From NCBI GenBank assembly GCA_013180565.1, contig QBUN01000402.1:1-16727 (forward strand): 16,727 nucleotides of DNA, read 5' to 3'. Under the pieces are notes generated by a model that worked only from the letters and a program-made list of their open reading frames with translations, was not told the origin of the DNA and did not search any database. The DNA comes from Candidatus Methanophaga sp. GoMg3.2 (GTDB taxonomy: Archaea > Halobacteriota > Syntropharchaeia > Alkanophagales > Methanospirareceae). Below are positions 6,560 through 13,656 of this stretch, piece by piece. A program made the position numbers and the translations under genes. Each line of letters opens with the position of its first letter. Within the stretch, counting starts at the first letter, position 1.

Positions 6560-7165
6560 ATGCCGATGCGAAAATCGCTCTGGCAACAAAAAAGTTTATT
6601 GAAATCACTTCCTTTTTTGATTCCAAAGGTGTCAAATATGTCAACTAGGTCTGAGGACGTTGGTTTGACCTATAGTGCAGTAATGGAAGAGATAATAGTG
6701 GGCGGTGCACATCAGAAATTCTCCTGCGATACCTGCCACCACTCCCCTATTACTAACTTTGAGTTTCACGTTGAATGTATGGATTGTCATGGCGATACCG
6801 GCAATGTAGACGGCCACTGGAGTTATTCCGAATGCCAGAATTGCAGTATCTGCCATTTGATCGGTGGTATTAGCACTTATACCGATTTTATATCCGCGGG
6901 TGGCTTCGGTATAAATACCACACCATTTGACATAGGTGAGATGGCGGCACATGAAGATTTAATAGGTGCTGCAATGGACAATCCCCAAATGGCGGGTGCG
7001 AATGAAGCCTGCGTCACTTGTCGTACAGGGGTCAATGTTACAGATGTCAATCTGAACATTGAAATAGAGAAGGATGAATATATGAGTTTCGATGTAGGTC
7101 TGGGTGAAGTCACATTTAACCTTCTTTACCCTCCTGCAAATTTTGCACGCTCCGACAGCCCGTAA
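6560..7165 (+). CDS. Fragment of a multiheme c-type cytochrome, probably a decaying pseudogene
   Basis: The reading frame contains three CxxCH heme-binding motifs (CDTCH, CMDCH and CSICH) and a fourth site reading CVTCR, where the heme-ligating His is replaced by Arg (His CAT/CAC to CGT is a one- or two-base change). Segments such as ISAGGFGIN, GANEACVTC and EYMSFDV resemble large multiheme cytochromes of anaerobic methane-oxidising archaea, which export electrons at the cell surface. No signal peptide is visible, though heme attachment requires export. The stretch before Met at 6638 looks non-homologous, so 6638 is an alternative start. The last 40 bases overlap the 3' end of thrS on the other strand, and the tail there looks like antisense sequence. 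I infer a remnant truncated at both ends; it could still be expressed. Confidence 0.65.
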   Translation: MPMRKSLWQQKSLLKSLPFLIPKVSNMSTRSEDVGLTYSAVMEEIIVGGAHQKFSCDTCHHSPITNFEFHVECMDCHGDTGNVDGHWSYSECQNCSICHLIGGISTYTDFISAGGFGINTTPFDIGEMAAHEDLIGAAMDNPQMAGANEACVTCRTGVNVTDVNLNIEIEKDEYMSFDVGLGEVTFNLLYPPANFARSDSP

Positions 7166-9006
7166 GAAAGTGTAGATTCAATGTTTTTTTTAGCCTTTAA
7201 ACCCTCTTCAATCCGCTTTCTAAGCGCAGAAACGCTCATTTCCACCACCTTTTTCTTTTTTTTGCTCGATTCTTCCCTTATCGTAACACTCAACGTCTTA
7301 TTCTCCACTTCCTTATCACCTACCACCGCAACATAGGGTATCCATTCACGACCCGCATCCCTTATCTTCTTCGACACTGTCTCTTCCCGGTCGTCCACAT
7401 CCACCCTTATCCCGTTCAGTACTGGCAGAATACTATCTATGTATTCCAGGTGCCTTTCTGCTACAGGAAGTATTCTCAATTGTGTAGGCGAGAGCCAAAG
7501 AGGCAGCATAGGCAGAACTCCGCCTTCTTTATCCAAATATGCCTTCTCTAATAACGCATATATACATCGCTCAATTGCTCCGCTTGGAGAACAGTGGAGT
7601 ATGATAGGTCTCTTTTTCTCGCCATTTGTATCTATATACGTTATATCATACCGTTCTGCATTCTCCACGTCTATCTGGACGGTGGACAGAGCCGATGCTT
7701 TTCCTAATGCATCCACAAAGTTAAACTCGAATTTGAGCACGAAATAGAAAAAGCGCTGGTCCCAGCACTCTATCAGTACTGGCTTTCCCGCTATTTGGAC
7801 TAAATCTTCTATAAAACCCTTATTCGTATTGTAGAACTCCTTTGTGAATCTTATTGCAACTTCATAATCGCTCGTTGAGAATCCTATACCCTCAAGAACT
7901 CGGATACAGAACTCGTACTGTTTCTTAAACTCATCCAATGCCTCATTCATGTCTCTGCATAATGTATGCATGTCGGGCATCGTGAATTTTCTCAAGCGCC
8001 GAAGGCCAACAAGCTCTCCCCGCTTTTCCTTTCTAAAGGAAGGTGCGAGTTCAAAAATCTTCAACGGTAGATTCTTATACGATATGCTCATATCTTTACA
8101 CATGAGGAACTGGCCGAAACAAGCCGAAAAGCGTAAGAATAAGTCCGGTTTGCCGCCTTTGCCAACCATCGAATATTGCCTTGCAGGAAACCGCTCGAGG
8201 TAATCTTTCAGCGCTGGATGCCTCGTACTATACATTATCGGCGTCTCTACTTCAACAGCGCCGTATTCTGACACTGACTTCCTGACATAATCTTCTAATA
8301 GCCCTTTTATCAACTTCCCCTTAGGATAAAACCGCATATTCCCGGGGTCCGAAGCGGGTTCGTAATCTGCAATTTCTAACCGCTTCATGAGTTCCACATG
8401 CGGTGGTATCTTGTCCACTTCTCTTCTCTTCTCGCTTTCATAGACGAAGAATTTCTTCAAATTCGACACTTCTTCAAATTTAAAATCAGACGTCAAGTTC
8501 CCATCCACATCCATAAAGAAGAAATGAGATTCCGCTTTTTCTTCCGCTTCTAACGCCTTTGACTTCTCTTCCTCCACGCCTTCATGAACCTTTATTTTCC
8601 GTGATAACTCGGATAACGGGTGCCCTTTACATCGCACTGTGAACGATTTATACCAACCAAATGGTGCTCTCTTTACTTCTACACCCCGTGAAACCAAATC
8701 AGCTTCTAGCCCTCGCAATATCTCTATACTCGCATCAGGCGAAGCTAGTTCAGAGCTTAAGTGTGCATAGGGATATAAAACTATTCTTTCCGCATTGACC
8801 TTGTTGAAAATAGAAATAGTCTCTTCGGATGCTTTCTCTATGACATAGTTTACATTCTGCTCATCCTCTCGTTCCACCGCAATGAAAGCGACTAATGCTT
8901 CTTCTATCCGCTCTTTCTTACTCGATTCTTCTAGCTCTTCGGCAGCCCTCGTCTTTGCCTTCGCTTCGTATTCTATATAATCCGAATGTATGAACAGCAG
9001 TTGCAA
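7126..9006 (-). CDS. thrS: Threonyl-tRNA synthetase, archaeal type
   Basis: It charges tRNA-Thr with threonine in the cytoplasm. The 626-residue protein starts with MQLLFIHSDYIEYEAKAKT, the archaeal N-terminal editing domain related to D-aminoacyl-tRNA deacylase (about residues 1-145). The catalytic residues described for this domain in other archaea have counterparts at His82 and Lys120. The class II core follows (about 200-495): motif 2 with FELAPSFRKEKRGELVGLRRLRKF, zinc ligands Cys296, His347 and His471, and motif 3 SGAIERCIYALLE. The anticodon-binding domain spans about 500-600 and the protein ends in LSERAKFAGG. The start is TTG (9004-9006), supported by the conserved N-terminus. There is no Shine-Dalgarno sequence, so the message is probably leaderless. 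It is divergent from yjbQ and overlaps the cytochrome fragment by 40 bases at its 3' end. Confidence 0.97.
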   Translation of the reverse strand: MQLLFIHSDYIEYEAKAKTRAAEELEESSKKERIEEALVAFIAVEREDEQNVNYVIEKASEETISIFNKVNAERIVLYPYAHLSSELASPDASIEILRGLEADLVSRGVEVKRAPFGWYKSFTVRCKGHPLSELSRKIKVHEGVEEEKSKALEAEEKAESHFFFMDVDGNLTSDFKFEEVSNLKKFFVYESEKRREVDKIPPHVELMKRLEIADYEPASDPGNMRFYPKGKLIKGLLEDYVRKSVSEYGAVEVETPIMYSTRHPALKDYLERFPARQYSMVGKGGKPDLFLRFSACFGQFLMCKDMSISYKNLPLKIFELAPSFRKEKRGELVGLRRLRKFTMPDMHTLCRDMNEALDEFKKQYEFCIRVLEGIGFSTSDYEVAIRFTKEFYNTNKGFIEDLVQIAGKPVLIECWDQRFFYFVLKFEFNFVDALGKASALSTVQIDVENAERYDITYIDTNGEKKRPIILHCSPSGAIERCIYALLEKAYLDKEGGVLPMLPLWLSPTQLRILPVAERHLEYIDSILPVLNGIRVDVDDREETVSKKIRDAGREWIPYVAVVGDKEVENKTLSVTIREESSKKKKKVVEMSVSALRKRIEEGLKAKKNIESTLSYGLSERAKFAGG

Positions 9007-9049
9007 TTTTTTTTACCATTTATGTTAATATCTCATTATCTTAAATGGC

Positions 9050-9448
9050 ATGGAAAGAATCCAAATACAGACGAAGGGGAATAGCGAAGTCATGGACATT
9101 ACAGGGGAAGTAAAGGGGATAGTTAAAGAAAAAGGTGTTGATTCCGGAATATGTATGATATTTACAAGACATACGACTACGGGAATTACAATAAATGAGA
9201 ACGAGTCAGGCCTGAAAAGTGACATTTTAACGTTCCTGAACGAGTTAATCCCTAAAGGAGGAGGATACGCGCATGATAGAATTGATAACAATGCACATTC
9301 ACATCTCAGGTCTGTTGTGCTTGGCTCGAGTGTGGCAATACCAATAGAGGGCGGTGATTTAGCTCTGGGAACATGGCAAAGTATCCTATTCATTGAATGT
9401 GACGGCCCAAGAAAGCGAGAAGCATGTGTGAATGTTATTGACGGCTAA
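9050..9448 (+). CDS. yjbQ: YjbQ/UPF0047 family protein
   Basis: This is a small conserved cytoplasmic protein of the YjbQ family (secondary thiamine-phosphate synthase-like). Weak thiamine phosphate synthase activity has been described for bacterial members, but the physiological role is unclear. The 132 residues are the normal family length. Diagnostic motifs are FTRHTTTGITINENE (His41), the DIDNNAHSHLR-type block (His83, His85), VVLGSSVAIPIEGGDLALGTWQSI, and a terminal FIECDGPRKRE. The conserved histidines are thought to form a metal or active site. The ATG at 9050 is 43 bases from the divergent thrS start. A weak TATA-like stretch (about 9018-9027) at the right distance suggests a leaderless message. 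The stop lies 7 bases before tRNA-Arg, so they may be co-transcribed. Confidence 0.92.
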   Translation: MERIQIQTKGNSEVMDITGEVKGIVKEKGVDSGICMIFTRHTTTGITINENESGLKSDILTFLNELIPKGGGYAHDRIDNNAHSHLRSVVLGSSVAIPIEGGDLALGTWQSILFIECDGPRKREACVNVIDG

Positions 9449-9455
9449 TTCTTTT

Positions 9456-9527
9456 GTCCCAGTGTGGTAATGGATATCCTTTGGGCTTGCGGAGCCCAAA
9501 ATCCGGGTTCGACTCCCGGCTGGGACG
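9456..9527 (+). tRNA. tRNA-Arg, anticodon GCG
   Basis: The acceptor stem GTCCCAG pairs with CTGGGAC. The anticodon stem TGGGC/GCCCA encloses the loop TTGCGGA, so positions 34-36 (9489-9491) read GCG, decoding CGC and CGU. The T arm is CCGGG, TTCGACT, CCCGG. The discriminator is G and no CCA is encoded. The D loop has the expected AA-T-GG-A pattern, but the D stem has only two Watson-Crick pairs flanked by U-U oppositions. Confidence 0.9.
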
Positions 9528-9545
9528 TCTATGTGATCTCATAGT

Positions 9546-10355
9546 TCACCTCAGCGCAACTCCAAACAACCGCGCAAAATTGTTCTCGATCGCCTCTTCC
9601 ACCGTCTCGACATCGCTCTTTCTCTGCCTTGATATCTCCTCATACACCACTTCCACATTCTGTGGTACATTTCTCTCTTCCTCAACAGGCGAAAGATAAG
9701 GTGCATCTGTCTCGGTGAGTAAAAGCGAAAGGGGTATTCTCTTCGCCACTTTCCTCATGCTCTTACTTCTCGCTATTATCGCTGGCAGCGATACGTAATA
9801 GCCTTCTTTGCATATCTGCTCTGCAAGTAGCGGTTTACCAGTGAAACAATGAAAAACCGCTTTCTTTATGTCTTCATCCGAAACAATCTTCAAACCTTCT
9901 TCTATTGCCTCGCTACCCGTACCACGCAAGTGAAGCACAACCGGTAAATCAAGTTCCTTTGCAAGCTCGAGAAACTCCACAAATATCTCTTTCGTCCTCT
10001 TTATCTTCTTCGGGTCTCTTATCCAATGGTAATCAAGCCCGATCTCACCAATACCCACTATTTTTCGCTTGTTCTCGCTTATAAATTCCACGTACCGCTC
10101 TATATCCTGGTCCGTATACTCAGATACGTGTATTGGATGAAGCCCGAGAGTGACAAAAATGAAGTGTTCGTGCATTGCCGCAAGTGCTATCGCATGCGTT
10201 GAATCTTCTGGCTCTACTCCACTTGTCACTACACATCTTAACACCTTCTCCGCATCCGCTATTACCTGCGCCCTATCGGCGTCGTATTCCTTGAATGTAA
10301 GATGACAGTGTATATCAATGATTTCAACCACCTCAAACAAGACTTTCCCCAGCAA
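9546..10355 (-). CDS. tatD: TatD-family metal-dependent hydrolase/DNase
   Basis: TatD proteins are metal-dependent 3'-5' exonucleases of the amidohydrolase-fold superfamily, acting in the cytoplasm on damaged DNA or RNA. The 269-residue product carries all metal-site motifs: DIHCHL (His16, His18), GIGEIGLDYH (Glu104), LHLRG (His142), HCFTG (His169) and TETDAPYLSP (Asp217), and ends with the NFARLFG helix typical of the family. The outermost start is TTG at 10355; starts at TTG 10340 or GTG 10331 give an N-terminus nearer to the family's usual one just before DIHCH, so the true start is uncertain. It lies 60 bases downstream of the coiled-coil gene and converges on tRNA-Arg. Confidence 0.92.
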   Translation of the reverse strand: MLGKVLFEVVEIIDIHCHLTFKEYDADRAQVIADAEKVLRCVVTSGVEPEDSTHAIALAAMHEHFIFVTLGLHPIHVSEYTDQDIERYVEFISENKRKIVGIGEIGLDYHWIRDPKKIKRTKEIFVEFLELAKELDLPVVLHLRGTGSEAIEEGLKIVSDEDIKKAVFHCFTGKPLLAEQICKEGYYVSLPAIIARSKSMRKVAKRIPLSLLLTETDAPYLSPVEEERNVPQNVEVVYEEISRQRKSDVETVEEAIENNFARLFGVALR

Positions 10356-10381
10356 CCTTTCACCGGAGGGGAGATTTTTAT

Positions 10382-10411
10382 GCTTTGTAAAGCTTTTTGC
10401 GAAGCAAAAAA
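10382..10411 (-). terminator. Adjacent short palindromes after the coiled-coil gene; possible terminator
   Basis: Two neighbouring palindromes lie just past the stop of the coiled-coil gene: a 7-bp stem TTTTTGC/GCAAAAA with a 3-base loop (10394-10410), then GCTTTGTAAAGC (10382-10393). The T-rich arm could act as an archaeal terminator. Such motifs can also be dispersed repeats, which cannot be judged from one copy. Confidence 0.4.
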
Positions 10412-10415
10412 GGTT

Positions 10416-11282
10416 TTATTTGAACATCATCTCAGATTTTTGCAACTGCATCAAATCTTCTGTACTTAGCTTTTCACCGTCTCTGAACCGCTCATAAATA
10501 TCTTTAGCCTTCTTCTTCGCTTCTATTCGCCCCCGGAATACCCAATCTTCACTTACTTTCCGCTTCAGACCTGTTATTACGCGGTCAAAGTCTTTTACGT
10601 CACGGAGATACCGGATATAAAGCCTGTGCGCTCCATCTGCCCCCTCTTGTGACTCCAAAAAGCGCTGGTGCGCTTCATCTGCTTTTGCCCTTACTCTATC
10701 TGCCTCTTTAAAGCATCTCACCATCTTATCACGACATTCATGGGAGTATTTCACGTTTTTTATTACATCTTCGTGATATTCATCGGACTCCTTTCGGTAC
10801 TTTTGCGCCTTTTTCAGTAATTCCTTCAATTTCTGGTCCTTCTCCAGTTCCTTCTCCATCCCATCAAATTCCCGTTTCAACTCGGTTATCTTCGCCACTA
10901 ACTTCCGCTCTTTTTCCTTGGTAAGCACCTCTACCTGCTGCCTTAATTCTAATTTGTCTATTCTCTGCCTAAGCAGTTCAAAAGCTTGTATGCTCTGCAT
11001 ATCATTTTTCTTCCGCATCTGCTCTACAGTAGAATAGTGCTGGGACGCTTTTTTATTCAACTCGCTACGTTTCGCCTTTCCGTCCCCTATCAGCTTCTCG
11101 TATTCCTCTCGTTGCTTCTTGAACCCCTTTGCCTTCTCGACCGCGCTTTTTATCCGCCCGTTCAACTCGTCCCTTAACTCAGCCCATTTGCTAGCTTTAG
11201 AGTTTAACTCGGTCCTTCTCGCTTTATACTCATCCGCCTTTTTCGTTATTTCCGCTCTCCGCTCTTCCAACTCCTCTAGCAT
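10416..11282 (-). CDS. Archaeal coiled-coil protein, COG1340-like
   Basis: The 288-residue protein is almost wholly charged alpha-helix (Lys, Glu, Arg and Leu rich) with heptad-like spacing from the N-terminus (MLEELEERRAEITKKADEYK) to about residue 250. It has no signal peptide, membrane segment or catalytic motif. The segment with HRLYIRYLRDVKDFDRVITGLKRK and the C-terminal DGEKLSTEDLMQLQKSE are characteristic of the uncharacterised archaeal coiled-coil family COG1340, found widely in Euryarchaeota; its function is unknown to me. A TATA box at 11308-11320 gives it its own short-leader transcript, and the ATG at 11280-11282 is the best start. It may share a transcript with tatD downstream, although a possible terminator separates them. 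Confidence 0.8.
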   Translation of the reverse strand: MLEELEERRAEITKKADEYKARRTELNSKASKWAELRDELNGRIKSAVEKAKGFKKQREEYEKLIGDGKAKRSELNKKASQHYSTVEQMRKKNDMQSIQAFELLRQRIDKLELRQQVEVLTKEKERKLVAKITELKREFDGMEKELEKDQKLKELLKKAQKYRKESDEYHEDVIKNVKYSHECRDKMVRCFKEADRVRAKADEAHQRFLESQEGADGAHRLYIRYLRDVKDFDRVITGLKRKVSEDWVFRGRIEAKKKAKDIYERFRDGEKLSTEDLMQLQKSEMMFK

Positions 11283-11307
11283 TCTCGTTTTATATCTATT
11301 ACACTAT

Positions 11308-11320
11308 CGTATATAAAAGC
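11308..11320 (-). promoter_or_regulatory. TATA box of the coiled-coil gene
   Basis: On the minus strand GCTTTTATATACG lies in the 46-base gap between glyA and the coiled-coil gene, centred about 32 bases before the ATG. This fits an archaeal promoter giving a very short leader. Confidence 0.55.
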
Positions 11321-11328
11321 TTTCATAG

Positions 11329-12609
11329 TTATATTGTTGGAAATGCGTATGCATCTCCATCATCTGAGCAATAGTGGATTTGCTGAAAACCTACCCTTAG
11401 CGCTAGAACTTCATCCTTTATCCTATTTTCGTCTTCTCCACCTATTACTACCCGCGCTATAAGAGCAGCTATTTCTCTCATCTCCGATCCCTTCATCCCT
11501 ATCCGCGTAAGTTCTTGCACACCAATTCTGATCCCGGCCGGCTTTTCGGGGTCTTTATCAGAAGGCAGCATGTTTTTATTTATTATTATATTCGCCTTTT
11601 CCAATTTTTCCGCAACCGCAGCCCCACCGCCATGGCTGAGAGTGTTTATGGCAATTTGATGCGACTCGGTAAACCCTTTATGCTCGCATAAAACATCAAA
11701 CCCTTTTTCATATAGGCTCTGTGCTAATACTTTCGCATTTGAAATTATCTGTGTTGCATAGGCCTCACCAAAATACAGCATTTCCGCTAATGAAACTGCC
11801 AACCCCGCAACATGATGCAGGTGATGATTGCTCACAGTTCCAGGGAAAACAGCACTATCTATTCTCTCTTTTAAGCTCTCTTTACATAATAACAGCGCAC
11901 CCTGAGGGCCCGGAAAGGTTTTATGTGTGCTGCTTGCCACAACATCTGCCCCTTCACGCAAGGGATCCTGAAATTTCTTTCCCGCAATAAGCCCTAATAC
12001 ATGCGATCCATCATACACTATATTCGCACCCACTTCATCCGCTGCTCCCCTCGCCTCAGAAATAGGGTGCGGAAAGAGGAATAGACTACCTCCAAAGAGT
12101 AATAGCGAAGGCTTATTTAGCCTTATTGCCTTCACCATCTCATCTACATCTATATTCATTTCCCGCGCGTCATATGGGAACGTTTCCAATGTCAAATTCC
12201 GCATCGCGGGAATAGAAACTTTCGAATGACTTATATGCCCGCCATTAGGCACGGATAAAGCCATTAATTTTTCGCCCGGAGAAGTAAGAGCAAAAAGAGC
12301 GGCCATATTCGCAGTTACGCCCGAAATAGGCTTTACATTTGCATGTTCCGCCACAAAGAGTTCTTTTGCAAACTCTATTGCCTTCGTCTCTATCACATCT
12401 ATGTATTTACAGCCCTGGTAAAACCTGTTTCCTACTTCCCCTTCTGCATACCTGTGCGACAAATCAGAAGCGAGTAGCATCCTTACCTTATTACTCGTGA
12501 TATTCTCACTTGCGATCATAGGCAATGCATTTTTATACAGTTCGTGATGTTTCCTTACTGCATCCACAATCTCTTCTATCTCTGCTTCCATCTCAATTCT
12601 TCTCTTCAT
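11329..12609 (-). CDS. glyA: Serine hydroxymethyltransferase, archaeal type
   Basis: This PLP enzyme interconverts serine and glycine and passes the one-carbon unit to a pterin, in methanogen-type archaea normally tetrahydromethanopterin. The 426 residues match archaeal SHMT. Visible motifs are LPMIASENITSNKVR (29-43), SHRYAEGEVGNRFYQGCKYID (51-71), the PLP-contacting VYDGSHVLGL (Asp200, His203), and SSTHKTFPGPQGA with the Schiff-base lysine Lys230. GIRIGVQELTRIGMK near residue 370 is the conserved C-terminal substrate loop. The start at 12607-12609 is preceded by GGAGG about 12 bases upstream; Met7 is an alternative. It follows pyrB by 27 bases on the same strand and is probably co-transcribed with it. 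Confidence 0.96.
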   Translation of the reverse strand: MKRRIEMEAEIEEIVDAVRKHHELYKNALPMIASENITSNKVRMLLASDLSHRYAEGEVGNRFYQGCKYIDVIETKAIEFAKELFVAEHANVKPISGVTANMAALFALTSPGEKLMALSVPNGGHISHSKVSIPAMRNLTLETFPYDAREMNIDVDEMVKAIRLNKPSLLLFGGSLFLFPHPISEARGAADEVGANIVYDGSHVLGLIAGKKFQDPLREGADVVASSTHKTFPGPQGALLLCKESLKERIDSAVFPGTVSNHHLHHVAGLAVSLAEMLYFGEAYATQIISNAKVLAQSLYEKGFDVLCEHKGFTESHQIAINTLSHGGGAAVAEKLEKANIIINKNMLPSDKDPEKPAGIRIGVQELTRIGMKGSEMREIAALIARVVIGGEDENRIKDEVLALRVGFQQIHYCSDDGDAYAFPTI

Positions 12610-12636
12610 CCCCCTTTCTTGCCTCCACTTTCTATT

Positions 12637-13557
12637 TTAACTTCTCAATAATAAAGAAAGGACGGCCATCCTTACAGGCGTGCCGTAAAAAGCCTGTCGG
12701 AAATATCTCGCATTTTTTGTCTGGTCCACATCCGCATTTATTTCGTCCAATTTGGGGAGTGGATGCATAATTACCACATCTTCATTCTCCGCTATAAGCT
12801 CCGTAGTTATCCGGTAGGTGCCCGCCACTTTGTTATACTCCGTAGGGTCAGGAAACCGCTCTCTTTGTATCCTCGTTACATATAACACGTTTACTTCATT
12901 TATAAAGTCCGTTATTTTAGTGGATTCGAAGATTTCGGCCCCTGCACTTTCTAAGTCCATTTTTATCTCATCGGGCATCCTCAAAGCATCTGGTGACACA
13001 AAAAATAGCTTCGCACCATATAATGATAGGGCATAAGCCAGAGAATGCACCGTTCTACTGTATTTCAGGTCCCCAATCAGGGCAATCTTGAGCTCATCAA
13101 GTAAATTCTCCTTCCTTATGGTGTATAAATCGAGCAAAGTCTGCGTAGGATGCTGCCCTGCACCATCACCGGCATTTATTATCGGCACAGAAGAGAAAGA
13201 AGCAGCCATTCTCGATGCGCCTTCCTTCGGATGTCGGAGCGCGATTATGTCACAATATCCTGAGACTACCCTTATAGTATCCACTAAATTTTCACCTTTC
13301 GCTGCGGAACTCGCTTCGGGCGAGGATAAATTTACCACTTCACCACCTAATCGCTTCATCGCCACTTCAAATGATAGCCGTGTTCGAGTACTTGGCTCAT
13401 AGAAGAGATTGGCGAGTATTTTACCTTTTAGTAACTCGCTTTCTTGTCCCGCTCCCCGTATGGCATATGACTCTAACTCCTCTGCACGATTTAATATAAA
13501 ATCTAGTTCGGCCTTCGAGAAATCACGTGTCGAAATGATGTGCTTTTTCGTGAACAT
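12637..13557 (-). CDS. pyrB: Aspartate carbamoyltransferase, catalytic subunit
   Basis: It condenses carbamoyl phosphate and aspartate, the committed step of pyrimidine synthesis. The 306-residue length is standard. Active-site residues are all present: the carbamoyl-phosphate loop STRTR (56-60), Lys87, RHP (108-110), HPTQ (136-139), Arg169 in SRTVHS, and Arg229 in VTRIQRERF. The HPLPK motif is at 265-269, where the last residue is Lys rather than the more common Arg. The regulatory subunit gene pyrI, commonly next to pyrB in archaea, is not here: glyA follows instead. A TATA box is placed for a nearly leaderless message. Nothing suggests loss of function. Confidence 0.96.
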   Translation of the reverse strand: MFTKKHIISTRDFSKAELDFILNRAEELESYAIRGAGQESELLKGKILANLFYEPSTRTRLSFEVAMKRLGGEVVNLSSPEASSAAKGENLVDTIRVVSGYCDIIALRHPKEGASRMAASFSSVPIINAGDGAGQHPTQTLLDLYTIRKENLLDELKIALIGDLKYSRTVHSLAYALSLYGAKLFFVSPDALRMPDEIKMDLESAGAEIFESTKITDFINEVNVLYVTRIQRERFPDPTEYNKVAGTYRITTELIAENEDVVIMHPLPKLDEINADVDQTKNARYFRQAFYGTPVRMAVLSLLLRS

Positions 13558-13580
13558 TTCTAATATGATGGTATACGTAT

Positions 13581-13592
13581 CTCTATAAAAAA
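13581..13592 (-). promoter_or_regulatory. TATA box of pyrB
   Basis: TTTTTTATAGAG on the minus strand is centred about 30 bases before the pyrB ATG, the spacing expected for a leaderless or nearly leaderless archaeal transcript. It overlaps the T-tracts that may end the alba message. Confidence 0.5.
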
Positions 13593-13599
13593 TAAAAAA
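13587..13599 (-). terminator. Oligo-T terminator candidate after alba
   Basis: On the minus strand two runs of six T separated by one A occur about 60 bases after the alba stop. Archaeal RNA polymerase commonly terminates at such T-tracts without a hairpin. The same bases contribute to the pyrB promoter. Confidence 0.45.
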
Positions 13600-13656
13600 T
13601 GTGGGAAATGATAGAAATTTAGGAGTAAACTTTCTTAGATCTACTTCTATCTCCCT

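Noticed and set aside
6341..6589. Minus-strand frame with repeated Gly-Val-Gly segments
   Set aside because: It is the antisense of the Thr/Pro-rich stalk of the surface protein and only reflects that low-complexity DNA.
9025..9393. 122-codon minus-strand frame opposite yjbQ
   Set aside because: yjbQ has the conserved family motifs in the other strand; this frame has none.
9529..9544. Five-base-pair hairpin CTATG/CATAG between tRNA-Arg and tatD
   Set aside because: It is short and followed by no T-run on either strand, so a terminator call is not supported.
10381..10470. Short plus-strand frame starting ATG CTT TGT through the palindromes (about 29 codons)
   Set aside because: It is created by the palindromic sequence and the antisense of the coiled-coil gene end; no Shine-Dalgarno sequence or conservation can be shown.
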